Part shown: piece by piece, positions 1 through 8,326 of the stretch
Layout: the number at the start of each line of letters is the position of its first letter
How positions within the stretch are numbered: position 1 is the stretch's first letter
NCBI RefSeq assembly: GCF_008086045.1
Contig: NZ_VSEY01000016.1
Location: 62,001-126,000 of the forward strand
DNA: 64,000 bases
Direction: 5' to 3'
Origin: Nonomuraea sp. PA05
GTDB lineage: Bacteria; Actinomycetota; Actinomycetes; Streptosporangiales; Streptosporangiaceae
Translations under genes and position numbers: made by a program
Notes under the pieces: model-generated
Told to the model about the DNA's origin: nothing
Database searches by the model: none
What the model saw: the letters and a program-made list of their open reading frames with translations, nothing else

Positions 1-1119
1 GTGACCGACGTGCTGGGCGGCTCGCTGGCCGTGCTGGACGACCTCGGCCGGGCCATCAGCGGCGACGTGGGCGAGCTGGACGCCGGGGTGTTCGAGGCGG
101 CGCAGGCGTCCAGGGCGCTGGGGCGCACCGTGCGCAGGGGGGATCTGCTGATCGCGTCGGTGGACGTGGGCGGCGAGCCGCTGTGCACGCTGATCCTGCG
201 CAGCGACGACGCCGACGAGCGCATCCTGGAGCGGGCGGCGCTGGTGTGCGCGTTGCTGCTGCTGTTCCGCAGAAGCGTGGCGGAGGCGGAGGGGCGGGTC
301 AGGGGCGAGCTGCTCGACGACCTGATCTATCGGCCTGGCTCGCCGGGGCTGGCCGACCGGGCGCGGCGGCTGGGCATGGACCTGGGCGCGCCGCACGTGG
401 TGGTGGTCGCCAAGCACGGGGGGCAGCGCGAGCGGGCGGCGTTCTGGGCGTCGTCGCAGGCGACTCTCCGGCACGGGCTGGCGGCCGGGCGGGGTGACGA
501 GGTCGTGCTGCTGCTGCCCGGCGACGACCCTGGAGGGCTGGCGCAGCGGGTGGCTCGCGAGCTGACGTCGTCGCTGCACAGCCCAGCGACGGCGGGCGCG
601 TCATGCGTGGCGCTGCCCGCCGCGGGGCCGCCTCCGCCGGGCTCGGCCGGGCGCGGGGCGCAAGACCAGAGCGCGGCCGGGCAGGTGGCGCACGACGTGG
701 CCGCCGCCTACCAGGACGCGCGGCGGTGCGCCGAGGCGCTGATCGCGCTGGGGCGGGCCGGTGACGGCGCGAGCGCGGCCGAGCTGGGCTTCGTGGGCCT
801 GCTCGTCGGCGACGGCCGCGACGTGCACGGCTTCGTCGGCAGGACGCTCGGCGCGGTCATCGACTACGACGCCCGCAGGGGCACCGCCCTGACGGACACG
901 CTGGCCGCCTACTTCGGCACCGGCGGCTCACCGTCGCGCACGGCCGAGACCATGCACATCCACGTCAACACCGTCACGCAGCGGCTGGACCGCATCGGGA
1001 AGCTGCTCGGCGAGGGCTGGCTGGAGCCTGAGCGGGCGCTGGAGATCCAGCTCGCCCTGCGCCTGCACCGGCTCGGCCACACATCCTCCCCTGACACTAT
1101 GGGACCCGACGCCATATGA
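1..1119 (+). CDS. PucR/CdaR-type transcriptional regulator, 5' end cut by window
   Basis: The visible 372 residues end in a PucR-type helix-turn-helix (about residues 300-355, with the stretch HIHVNTVTQRLDRIGKLL). This is the C-terminal DNA-binding domain of PucR/CdaR regulators, which control purine, sugar-acid or amino-acid catabolism genes. The first residues read like the middle of a GAF-like sensory domain, so the GTG at base 1 is probably internal and the gene starts outside the window. Family members are usually 400-550 residues. The transporter and hydrolase genes that follow on the same strand after about 30 bases are candidate targets, but the effector cannot be read from the sequence. 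Confidence 0.85.
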   Translation: MTDVLGGSLAVLDDLGRAISGDVGELDAGVFEAAQASRALGRTVRRGDLLIASVDVGGEPLCTLILRSDDADERILERAALVCALLLLFRRSVAEAEGRVRGELLDDLIYRPGSPGLADRARRLGMDLGAPHVVVVAKHGGQRERAAFWASSQATLRHGLAAGRGDEVVLLLPGDDPGGLAQRVARELTSSLHSPATAGASCVALPAAGPPPPGSAGRGAQDQSAAGQVAHDVAAAYQDARRCAEALIALGRAGDGASAAELGFVGLLVGDGRDVHGFVGRTLGAVIDYDARRGTALTDTLAAYFGTGGSPSRTAETMHIHVNTVTQRLDRIGKLLGEGWLEPERALEIQLALRLHRLGHTSSPDTMGPDAI

Positions 1120-1150
1120 GTGACCCCGGTCACAACCTACGGTGACCGGC

Positions 1151-2425
1151 ATGGCCACTTCCATCAAGAAGATCGTCGCCGCGAGCCTGATCGGCACCAC
1201 CATCGAGTGGTACGACTTCTTCCTGTACGGCTCGGCAGCCGCCCTGGTGTTCAACAAGCTCTTCTTCCCCGAGTCCGACCCGCTGACCGGCACGCTGCTG
1301 TCGTTCCTCACCTACGCCGTCGGATTCGTCGCCCGCCCGCTCGGCGGCCTGGTCTTCGGCCACTTCGGCGACCGGATCGGCCGCAAGACGCTGCTGGTCG
1401 TCAGCCTGCTGCTGATGGGCGCGGCGACGTTCCTGATCGGCTGCCTGCCGACGTACGAGACGCTGGGCCCGGCGGCGGCGCTGCTGCTGACGTCGCTGCG
1501 GCTGGTGCAGGGCTTCGCGCTCGGCGGCGAGTGGGGCGGCGCGGTGCTGATCGTCTCCGAGCACGGCGACACGGCGCGGCGCGGCTTCTGGGCGTCCTGG
1601 CCGCAGGCCGGCGCCCCCGGCGGGAACCTGCTGGCCACCGGCGTGCTGGCGGCGCTGGCCGCCTGGCAGTCGGACGAGGCGTTCCTGGCGTGGGGGTGGC
1701 GGGTGCCGTTCCTGCTGTCGGGCGTGCTGGTGCTGATCGGCCTGTGGATCCGGCTGTCGATCAGCGAGTCGCCGGTCTTCAAGCAGGCCCCGCCGGAGCT
1801 GCGGCCCCCGATCGTCGTGGTGCTGCGGCACCACTCCAAGGACGTGCTCGTCGCGATCGGCGCCCGCCTGGCGGAGAACATCTCGTTCTACCTGCTGACC
1901 GTCTTCGTGATCACCTACGCCAAGCAGACCGGCATCGACAACTCGACCGTGCTGACCGCGGTGCTGATCTCCTCGGGCATCCACTTCGTGACGATCCCGC
2001 TGTGGGGCGCGCTGTCCGACCGGCTCGGCCGCCGCCCGATCTACCTGGCGGGCGCCGCCGGCATCGGTGTGTGGATCTTCGCGTTCTTCCCGCTGGTGGA
2101 CACCGGCAACTTCCTGGCGATCACCCTGGCGGTCACGGTCGGCCTGCTGTTCCACGGCATGATGTACGGCCCGCAGGCGGCCTTCTTCTCCGAGCTGTTC
2201 GGCACCAGGTCGCGCTACACCGGGGTCTCCATCGGCGCGCAGCTCTCGGCGATCGTGGCGGGCGCGCTGGCGCCGATCATCGCGGTGGCCCTGCTCCAGC
2301 AGTTCGGCAGCAGCGTGCCCATCTCCGCCTACCTCGGGGTGGCGGCGCTGCTGACCCTGTTCTCCGTCTACTCCGCGCGCGAGACTCGGGGCAGCGACCT
2401 GGCCGAGAGGATCCACGCGCGATGA
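1151..2425 (+). CDS. MFS transporter, metabolite:H+ symporter (MHS) family
   Basis: A 424-residue integral membrane protein with about twelve hydrophobic segments. The N-terminal IEWYDFFLYG and the loop GHFGDRIGRK are hallmarks of the MHS branch of the major facilitator superfamily (shikimate, citrate, proline-betaine and alpha-ketoglutarate type H+ symporters). GGEWGG in the middle is also typical of the branch. I chose the ATG start giving MATSIKK; a GTG nine bases upstream is possible. The stop overlaps the start of the downstream hydrolase (ATGA), so the two are translationally coupled. The substrate is unknown; the neighbouring hydrolases suggest an ester- or amide-derived organic acid (inference). 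Confidence 0.88.
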   Translation: MATSIKKIVAASLIGTTIEWYDFFLYGSAAALVFNKLFFPESDPLTGTLLSFLTYAVGFVARPLGGLVFGHFGDRIGRKTLLVVSLLLMGAATFLIGCLPTYETLGPAAALLLTSLRLVQGFALGGEWGGAVLIVSEHGDTARRGFWASWPQAGAPGGNLLATGVLAALAAWQSDEAFLAWGWRVPFLLSGVLVLIGLWIRLSISESPVFKQAPPELRPPIVVVLRHHSKDVLVAIGARLAENISFYLLTVFVITYAKQTGIDNSTVLTAVLISSGIHFVTIPLWGALSDRLGRRPIYLAGAAGIGVWIFAFFPLVDTGNFLAITLAVTVGLLFHGMMYGPQAAFFSELFGTRSRYTGVSIGAQLSAIVAGALAPIIAVALLQQFGSSVPISAYLGVAALLTLFSVYSARETRGSDLAERIHAR

Positions 2426-3423
2426 AGGTCACCACGCCGAGACTCACCCAGCACGTCCTGACCGCCGAGGGCAGGACCACCGGCGAGCCCGTGCTGTTCG
2501 TGCACGGCAACGTCTCCTCCGCCGCCTTCTGGCGGGACGCCATGGCCGCGCTGCCCGACGGGTTCCGGCCGCTGGCGGTGGACCTGCGCGGGTTCGGCGG
2601 CACGGACCCGGCCCCTGTGGACGCCACGAGGGGCCTGCGCGACTACTCCGACGACCTGATCGAGCTGGTCGAGGCGCTCGGTTTGGACCGGGTGCACCTG
2701 GTGGGCTGGAGCCTGGGCGGCGGCATCGTGCTGCAGTTCCTGCGCGACCGCCCGGCCGCCGTCGGGAGCGTCACGCTGGTCAACCCGATCTCCCCGTACG
2801 GCTTCGGCGGCACGGAGGGGCTCGGCGGCCGGCTCACGCACCCCGACGGCGCGGGGGCGGGCGCCGGAGCGGCGAACCCGGATTTCGTGGCCCGGCTCCA
2901 GGCGGGCGACCTGTCGGATGAGTCGCCCACGTCGCCGCGCAGCGTCTTCCGCTCGGCCTACGTCAACAACCGGCCCGTCCCGGACGAGGACTTCTACGTC
3001 CGCGCCATGCTCACCACCCGCGTCGGCGAGTCCCACTACCCGGGCGAGGCCGCCGGCTCGGACGCCTGGCCCCATGTGGCGCCCGGCAAGACCGGCGTGC
3101 TCAACGCCATCGCGCCCACCCACTTCCACCTCGGCGACCTGCACGAGATCGACCCCAAGCCGCCCGTCCTGTGGATCAGGGGCGCCGACGACGTGATCGT
3201 CTCGGACACCTCGCTGTTCGACCTGGCGCACCTGGGCGCGCTCGGCGTCGTGCCCGGCTCACCCGGCACGCCCGCCCAGCCCATGGTGAGCCAGACCAGG
3301 GCCGTGCTGGAGCGCTACGGCCCGTACCGCGAGGCCGTGCTGGACGACTGCGGCCACAGCCCGCACCTGGAGCACCCGGAACAGTTCGCCCGCCTGCTGG
3401 CCGAGCACCTGAAGGAGGCGTAG
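2422..3423 (+). CDS. Alpha/beta hydrolase
   Basis: A 333-residue alpha/beta-hydrolase fold enzyme. Visible elements are the oxyanion-hole motif FVHGN near residues 26-30, the nucleophile elbow GWSLGG with Ser97, an acid in the segment RGADD near residue 255, and the catalytic His in CGHSPH near residue 312. No signal peptide is present, so it is probably cytoplasmic. It overlaps the upstream MHS transporter by four bases and touches the next gene, suggesting an import-then-hydrolyse operon. The segment around residues 140-175 is Gly/Ala-rich and looks like a flexible cap insertion. The substrate cannot be assigned. Confidence 0.85.
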   Translation: MKVTTPRLTQHVLTAEGRTTGEPVLFVHGNVSSAAFWRDAMAALPDGFRPLAVDLRGFGGTDPAPVDATRGLRDYSDDLIELVEALGLDRVHLVGWSLGGGIVLQFLRDRPAAVGSVTLVNPISPYGFGGTEGLGGRLTHPDGAGAGAGAANPDFVARLQAGDLSDESPTSPRSVFRSAYVNNRPVPDEDFYVRAMLTTRVGESHYPGEAAGSDAWPHVAPGKTGVLNAIAPTHFHLGDLHEIDPKPPVLWIRGADDVIVSDTSLFDLAHLGALGVVPGSPGTPAQPMVSQTRAVLERYGPYREAVLDDCGHSPHLEHPEQFARLLAEHLKEA

Positions 3424-4575
3424 ATGCTGGTCGCGCTCACGCTCGTGGCGAGCTTGCTGACACCCGCGAGCGGGCTCACGGTCCCCGGCGCCGAGCACGC
3501 CGAGATCGCCGCGCTCGACGACCTGACCACGGCCGGCACCGCGAAGACCGGCCACACCGACCCCGCCGACTGGGCCGGGCTGCACTCGGCCGCCACGGTC
3601 AACCCCACCGGCGTGCCCGGCCTCCAGATCGACGGCTACTTCCCCGACACCTCCACCGGCAACGCCACGCACGGCTGGAACCACGACTCCCAGTTCGTCA
3701 TCAGGCTGCCGGAGAAGTGGAACGGCGGCCTGGTCGTCGCCGGCACCCCCGGCAACAGGGAGCAGTACGCCAACGACTTCACGATCTCCGACTGGGTGCT
3801 GTCGAAGGGGTACGCGTTCGCCTCCACCGACAAGGGCAACGTGGGCGTGAACTTCCACGAGGACGGCCGCCGCCCCGGCGACGCCATCGCCGAGTGGAAC
3901 CACCGCGTCACCCAGCTCACCGTCGCCGCCAAGGCCGTGGTCAGGCAGCGGTACGGCAGGAAGCCCGAGCGCACGTTCGCCGCGGGCATCTCCAACGGCG
4001 GCTACCTGGTGCGGTGGCAGCTGGAGAACCGCGGCGGCCTGTACGACGGCGGCGTGGACTGGGAGGGCACCCTCTGGCGGGTCAAGGGCGACAACCTGCT
4101 GAACTTCCTGCCGCCCGCGCTGAAGGCGTACCCGGACGAGGCCGGGGTGCGGGCGGCCGGGTTCGCGGCGGGCTCGGAGTTCCTGTGGCCGTTCCACCGG
4201 CAGTACTACTGGGAGCTCACCCAGCAGCTCTACCAGAAGGAGCTGGACCCGTCCTACCAGGGCGCCGCGGCGGACTACGACTACGACGAGCGCAAGCCGT
4301 ACGCCGCCGTCGCGAAGATCGCGCTGACCGGCAGGATCACCAAGCCGCTGATCACCCTGCACGGCACGCTCGACACGCTGCTGCCGATCTCCCGCGACTC
4401 CGACGTGTACGCCAAGATGGTCGGCCCGCACCGCCCGTTCCGCTACCACCGGATCGAGGGCGGCAACCACCTCGACAGCCTCGTGGACCTCTACCCCGAC
4501 AAGCTCAAGCCCGTCCTCCCGGCCTTCAGGAGCGCTTTTGCGGAGCTGGAGGGCTGGGTTCAGTCCAGGAGATAG
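3424..4575 (+). CDS. Secreted alpha/beta hydrolase, tannase/feruloyl-esterase or hydroxybutyrate-oligomer-hydrolase-like
   Basis: A 383-residue protein beginning directly after the preceding stop, with a strong ribosome site (AAGGAGG) inside the end of the previous gene. Residues 1-17 form a short hydrophobic export signal ending near ASG. The nucleophile elbow is GISNGG (Ser190), an acid lies in HGTLDTLLP near residue 318, and the His in GGNHLDS near residue 353. This spacing resembles the tannase/feruloyl esterase and 3-hydroxybutyrate oligomer hydrolase group, which cleave extracellular esters. Its last 16 bases overlap the convergent glycosyltransferase gene. The family-level call is reasonable; the substrate is not determined. 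Confidence 0.8.
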   Translation: MLVALTLVASLLTPASGLTVPGAEHAEIAALDDLTTAGTAKTGHTDPADWAGLHSAATVNPTGVPGLQIDGYFPDTSTGNATHGWNHDSQFVIRLPEKWNGGLVVAGTPGNREQYANDFTISDWVLSKGYAFASTDKGNVGVNFHEDGRRPGDAIAEWNHRVTQLTVAAKAVVRQRYGRKPERTFAAGISNGGYLVRWQLENRGGLYDGGVDWEGTLWRVKGDNLLNFLPPALKAYPDEAGVRAAGFAAGSEFLWPFHRQYYWELTQQLYQKELDPSYQGAAADYDYDERKPYAAVAKIALTGRITKPLITLHGTLDTLLPISRDSDVYAKMVGPHRPFRYHRIEGGNHLDSLVDLYPDKLKPVLPAFRSAFAELEGWVQSRR

Positions 4576-6557
4576 CGGTGCCTGCCCGCGCGCGCCAGAC
4601 GCACGATGTGCCGCGCGCCGGGCAGCCTGCGGCCGAGCCGGTGCAGCGCGGTGTCGCGGCCCATGGGTGAGCGGCGCTCGGGATCGACGGCGGCGGCCGG
4701 CCGCGTCTCGATCCTGCCCCTGCGCATGTCCAGTGCGAACCGCAGCCCCACCTCCTCGTCGGGTGAGCGCAGTGAGCACAGCCAGCCGCCAGGCCCGAGG
4801 TGCTCGGCGCTGGGCAGCACGCGCTTGATCGGCACCTTGGCCACGAGCTGGCCGGCGAGCCTGCCCGGCACCCCGGCCTCGACCAGGGCGGGCGCGCTCA
4901 CCTCGCGGGCGCGCCTGCCGGTGCTGCGCATGACCAGCTCCAGCGGCGGGCCGCCGCTCGGCGGCACGTACGGGACGGGCAGCACGACGTACAGGTACCG
5001 GCCGAGATGCTTGATCACCACGCCGGGCGACACCAGCTTGATCGACTCGGAGAACGAGCGCGGCTCCACGGCCAGCCCCAGCTCGCCGGAGTCGCTCCAG
5101 CACGGCACCACCAGCCGCATCCTGGGCCGCTGGGCCAGCACGCCGAGGCAGTTGAGCGGGCCGTCGGGGTGGCTGACGCGGATCCTGGCCTGGTTGGCGC
5201 CGCTGAACATGCGCACGTGCACCTCCCAGTGGCCGGGCCGCAGCGGCTCGCCCAGGGCCGCCTTGGTGATGTCCAGCCGGGTCTCGGCCTGGATGCGCAC
5301 CCGGACCCGGCGGCGGCCCGCCGGGACGCGCTCGACGTGCTGGGTGAGCGGCAGGAAGTGCACGACGCCCGTCTCGGTGTGGCGCACGTACAGCTCCAGG
5401 CGGGCCCGCTCGACGTCCTTGGTGATGTCGGTGACGTCGGCGGGCAGCTTCCTGGTCTCCAGCGAGCGCGGCGGGATCCAGTGCAGGCTGTCGCCGTCCA
5501 CCTGGTACCTGTCGGGCGAGCCGTCGCCCGCCAGCACCTCGGCGGTCAGCCCGAGCACCAGGACGTGCGCGTCCCAGCGCACCTCGGTCAGGTCGGCGCG
5601 CAGGCCCGCGCGCCTGGAGGAGTTCGACATGAGCACGATCTGGTCGAGCCTGCCCATCCGGACGTAGGCGGCCACGACGCGCAGGTGCACCGGCAGGTGG
5701 GTGTCGAGGTGCTCGGGGAAGCGCTGCTCCACGAGCTTCTGCACGACGCGGAAGTGCATGCCGCGGTCGACGGACGAGTCGGCGAACTTGCTGGTCAGCA
5801 GGGGCCGCAGGACGGCGTACCGCAGCCAGTACGCGTACATGCGGTCGCGCTGGCGCCCCTCGCCCACGTAGGTGTCGATGTCGTCGAGCAGCTTGTGCAG
5901 CTCCTTGACGATCGCCCGCGGCTCCTCCTCGGCGCCCGGACGCTCCCCGAGGTGGCAGCAGACGTGCTCGGCCAGCACCGCGATGACCTTGGCGTGCAGG
6001 TAGGCGCGCAGCACGAACGCCTGCTCCCCCATCCTCCCGCCTGGCACGGCGAAGCCCAGCTCGTGCTCCTCCAGGAAGGCGCGCCGGTAGAGCTGCTCCG
6101 GGTGGAGCAGGGTGAGCAGCCGGTCGCGCAGGATGTCGGCGCGGCCGGTGCTGCGCCCGAAGGCGGTCATCGGCGGGCCGTAGTCGCGGATCAGGCGGCC
6201 GACCAGCACGTCCGCGTCGGCCTCCACGGCCCTGTCGTGCATGCGCTCGACGGCGTCGCGCTCCAGGCGGTCTCCCGGCTCCAGGAAGTACACGTAATCG
6301 CCGGCGGCTGCGGCCAGGCCGACGTTGCGGGCGCGCGAGGGTGAGCCCGTGTACGGCAGGTGCAGCGCGCGGACGTTCTCGCGAACGGCCGCGATGGTGT
6401 CCAGGCGCTCGGCGATGCCATCCGTGGAGCCGTCGTCCACGACGATCACTTCGTACTCGTCCGGGGGCATCGACTGGTCCAGCGCGGAGCGAATGCACCC
6501 GTCGGCTGTGTCACCCGGATTGTGGACATTGATGATCACACTGACCTTCACACCCAT
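4560..6557 (-). CDS. Glycosyltransferase family 2 protein with long C-terminal region (TarS/wall-polymer type)
   Basis: A 665-residue protein. Residues 1-110 are a GT-A fold with SVIINVHN at the start and the nucleotide-binding DDGST at 41-45; the usual metal-binding DxD appears as EPGD near residue 97. The remaining 450 residues contain no membrane segment. They resemble the linker plus carbohydrate-binding region of wall teichoic acid or glycopolymer glycosyltransferases such as TarS/TarP (known family feature, matched from memory). Its likely role is decoration of a cell-wall glycopolymer. It is convergent with and overlaps the upstream hydrolase by 16 bases. The closest gene on the same strand is a lytic transglycosylase, also an envelope function. 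Confidence 0.8.
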   Translation of the reverse strand: MGVKVSVIINVHNPGDTADGCIRSALDQSMPPDEYEVIVVDDGSTDGIAERLDTIAAVRENVRALHLPYTGSPSRARNVGLAAAAGDYVYFLEPGDRLERDAVERMHDRAVEADADVLVGRLIRDYGPPMTAFGRSTGRADILRDRLLTLLHPEQLYRRAFLEEHELGFAVPGGRMGEQAFVLRAYLHAKVIAVLAEHVCCHLGERPGAEEEPRAIVKELHKLLDDIDTYVGEGRQRDRMYAYWLRYAVLRPLLTSKFADSSVDRGMHFRVVQKLVEQRFPEHLDTHLPVHLRVVAAYVRMGRLDQIVLMSNSSRRAGLRADLTEVRWDAHVLVLGLTAEVLAGDGSPDRYQVDGDSLHWIPPRSLETRKLPADVTDITKDVERARLELYVRHTETGVVHFLPLTQHVERVPAGRRRVRVRIQAETRLDITKAALGEPLRPGHWEVHVRMFSGANQARIRVSHPDGPLNCLGVLAQRPRMRLVVPCWSDSGELGLAVEPRSFSESIKLVSPGVVIKHLGRYLYVVLPVPYVPPSGGPPLELVMRSTGRRAREVSAPALVEAGVPGRLAGQLVAKVPIKRVLPSAEHLGPGGWLCSLRSPDEEVGLRFALDMRRGRIETRPAAAVDPERRSPMGRDTALHRLGRRLPGARHIVRLARAGRHRYLLD

Positions 6558-6671
6558 GCGGCCAGCGTGCGCCCGTATACAGGATCGGGCGCGACGGCTT
6601 GCCGATTGGGGAAGGAAAGTTGACCCGCTGCGAACTCAGGACTTAAGACCAGCCGACGGACTGCGAGCGGC

Positions 6672-7385
6672 TCAGTACCAGCCGACGCGCTGCGAGTGGC
6701 CCCAGGCGGAGCAGGGAGTGCCGTAGCGGCCCTTGATGTAGCCCAGGCCCCACTTGATCTGGGTGGCGGCGTTGGTCTGCCAGTCGGCGCCCGCGCTGGC
6801 CATCTTGCTGCCGGGCAGCGACTGCGGGATGCCGTACGCGCCGGAGTAGCGGTTCATGGCCCGCTCGTTCCAGCCGCTCTCCTTGTGCCAGAGGCTCTCC
6901 AGGCAGCCCCACTGGTCGGCGCCGAAGCCGAACGAGGCCAGCATCGCCTTGGCGGTGGCCTTGTTGCTGCCGGGCGAGGGGTCGCTGCCCGGCGGGAAGT
7001 TCATGGCGGGGAAGCCGTCGCCGCCGGGGGCCTTCTTGGGCACGACCCAGTCGAGGCCCTTGCCCGCCGCGCCCGAGCGGTCCTTCTTGAGCTTGTCGGC
7101 GCGGGCGGCCTGCTCGGCCTCGGCCTTGAGCAGGTCGGCCTCGGGGTCGGGGGCGTAGAGGTCGCCGCTGGCGAGCTTGCCGAGGTCGTCCAGCCCGAAC
7201 GCCGGCTGCTTCGGCTCGTTGGCGTTCTGGACGGCGCGGTAGGCGACGAAGCCGCCGCCACCGAAGACGATCACCAGCGACAGCGCGGTGACGATGATGC
7301 GCTTGGGAGTGAAGCGCGAAGGCCGGCGCGCCGAGGGGAGATCTTCCTTCGGGGGGCGCTCACTCAACTGCGGACCGGGGCTCAC
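6672..7385 (-). CDS. Membrane-anchored lytic transglycosylase-like protein (SLT / aggregation-promoting-factor C-terminal domain)
   Basis: About 237 residues from a GTG start (a TTG 39 bases upstream is the alternative). A basic N-terminus (TPKRII) precedes one transmembrane segment near residues 32-52, then a charged Ala/Lys linker and a Pro/Gly-rich spacer. The C-terminal 80 residues match the lysozyme-like fold of soluble lytic transglycosylases. The likely catalytic Glu is in WHKESGWNE, followed by SGAYGIPQSLPG and the terminal WGHSQRVGWY. It would cleave peptidoglycan glycan strands outside the membrane. Upstream lie a CRP-type operator and a base-pairing leader, listed separately. Confidence 0.85.
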   Translation of the reverse strand: MSPGPQLSERPPKEDLPSARRPSRFTPKRIIVTALSLVIVFGGGGFVAYRAVQNANEPKQPAFGLDDLGKLASGDLYAPDPEADLLKAEAEQAARADKLKKDRSGAAGKGLDWVVPKKAPGGDGFPAMNFPPGSDPSPGSNKATAKAMLASFGFGADQWGCLESLWHKESGWNERAMNRYSGAYGIPQSLPGSKMASAGADWQTNAATQIKWGLGYIKGRYGTPCSAWGHSQRVGWY

Positions 7386-7426
7386 GATGCATGAGCTTGC
7401 CCTGTCCTGGGGGGTGGTCCGCAACC

Positions 7427-7484
7427 GAAACGCGGGAATCGCTTGGCGTAAATTTCACCAAGCACCAGGTTAGCCCCGCGTTTC
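7427..7484 (-). promoter_or_regulatory. Candidate structured 5' leader of the lytic transglycosylase gene
   Basis: Read on the minus strand, bases 7484-7475 (GAAACGCGGG) pair perfectly with 7436-7427 (CCCGCGTTTC). Inside is a second hairpin, GCTTGGTG (7463-7456) with CGCCAAGC (7448-7441), closing a seven-base AT-rich loop. The bulge between them contains GCTAACCTGGT, which reminds me of the conserved GCUAACC element near the 3' end of ydaO-type c-di-AMP riboswitches. Those are known upstream of actinobacterial cell-wall hydrolase genes. The rest of the ydaO consensus is not evident, so this is only a candidate cis-acting RNA or attenuator. Confidence 0.4.
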
Positions 7485-7492
7485 CGAAAAAT

Positions 7493-7508
7493 TGTGACAT
7501 TGGTCACA
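7493..7508. promoter_or_regulatory. CRP/GlxR-type operator, TGTGA-N6-TCACA
   Basis: The sequence TGTGACATTGGTCACA is a perfect 5+5 inverted repeat with a six-base spacer, matching the CRP/GlxR consensus TGTGA-N6-TCACA. It lies between the divergent lytic transglycosylase (start 7385) and response regulator (start 7646) genes. Either could be controlled by it. In M. tuberculosis the CRP homologue Rv3676 controls rpfA, another wall-lytic gene, which makes the transglycosylase the more likely target (inference). Confidence 0.65.
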
Positions 7509-7645
7509 TTGAGGAGGGCTCCCCTTCAGGCGCCCGTCACCGAAGGGAAGCCGATTCCAGGGTCCCGGGCCATCTTCCAGATCTCATCTGCGGCATGTCA
7601 CAGTTTGGAGACACATACCGGGTATTCGAGACATGGAATAATAAT

Positions 7646-8326
7646 GTGCGCGTGGCTGGCATCCTCCTCGTAGAAGACGACCCCTCCGTCCGCACGGCTC
7701 TGGAGCTGGCGTTGACCCGGCAGGGGCACTCCGTCACGTCGTACGCGACGGGTGAGGAGGCCCTCGACCACATCCGGGCCCGCCGGCCGGAGATCGCCAT
7801 CCTCGACGTGATGCTCCCCGGCATCGACGGCATCGAGGTGTGCCGCCGCGTGCGCAAGCTCGACCAGCTCCCCGTCATCCTGCTCACCGCGCGCGGCGAC
7901 GACCTGGACATCGTGGTCGGGCTGGAGGCGGGCGCCGACGACTACGTGGTCAAGCCGGTCGAGCCGCGCGTCCTGGACGCCCGCATCCGCGCCGTGCTGC
8001 GCCGCGCCGAGTCCGCCTCCTCCGACCGCATCACGTTCGGCGACCTCGTGATCGACCGGGGCGCGCTCAAGGTCACGCTGGCCGGCAAGGAGATCCACCT
8101 GACCCCGACGGAGCTGCGGCTGCTGCTGGAGCTCGTCAGGCACCCCGGCCAGGTGCTCAACCGCCGCTACCTGCTGCGCGCCGTCTGGGACCACACGCAC
8201 ATCGCCGACTCCCGGCTCGTGGACGCCTGCGTGCAGCGCATCCGCGCCAAGATCGAGCCCCGGCCGGCCGAGCCCGTCTTCATCCACACCGTGCGCGGCT
8301 TCGGCTACCGGTTCAGCCCCCCGTGA
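7646..8326 (+). CDS. OmpR/PhoB-family response regulator
   Basis: A 226-residue two-domain regulator. The receiver domain starts at the acidic pair in LLVEDD (residues 10-12), with the phospho-accepting Asp54 in ILDVMLPG and the Lys of VVKPVEP near residue 104. A winged-helix DNA-binding domain follows (HLTPTELRLL through VRGFGYRF). I chose the GTG at 7646; another GTG six bases later also fits. Its TGA overlaps the kinase start. The partner kinase and the lipoprotein after it form one transcription unit, an arrangement like envelope-stress systems (for example CseABC with its lipoprotein). Confidence 0.93.
   Translation: MRVAGILLVEDDPSVRTALELALTRQGHSVTSYATGEEALDHIRARRPEIAILDVMLPGIDGIEVCRRVRKLDQLPVILLTARGDDLDIVVGLEAGADDYVVKPVEPRVLDARIRAVLRRAESASSDRITFGDLVIDRGALKVTLAGKEIHLTPTELRLLLELVRHPGQVLNRRYLLRAVWDHTHIADSRLVDACVQRIRAKIEPRPAEPVFIHTVRGFGYRFSPP

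Noticed and set aside
3259..6498. 1079-codon open frame on the minus strand
   Set aside because: It is a shadow of the glycosyltransferase and hydrolase genes in high-GC DNA; composition is Arg/Ala/Gly-rich without domains.
7591..7612. Second CRP-like half-site pair upstream of the response regulator
   Set aside because: ATGTCACA and GACACAT can be paired only with several mismatches; too weak to claim as an operator.
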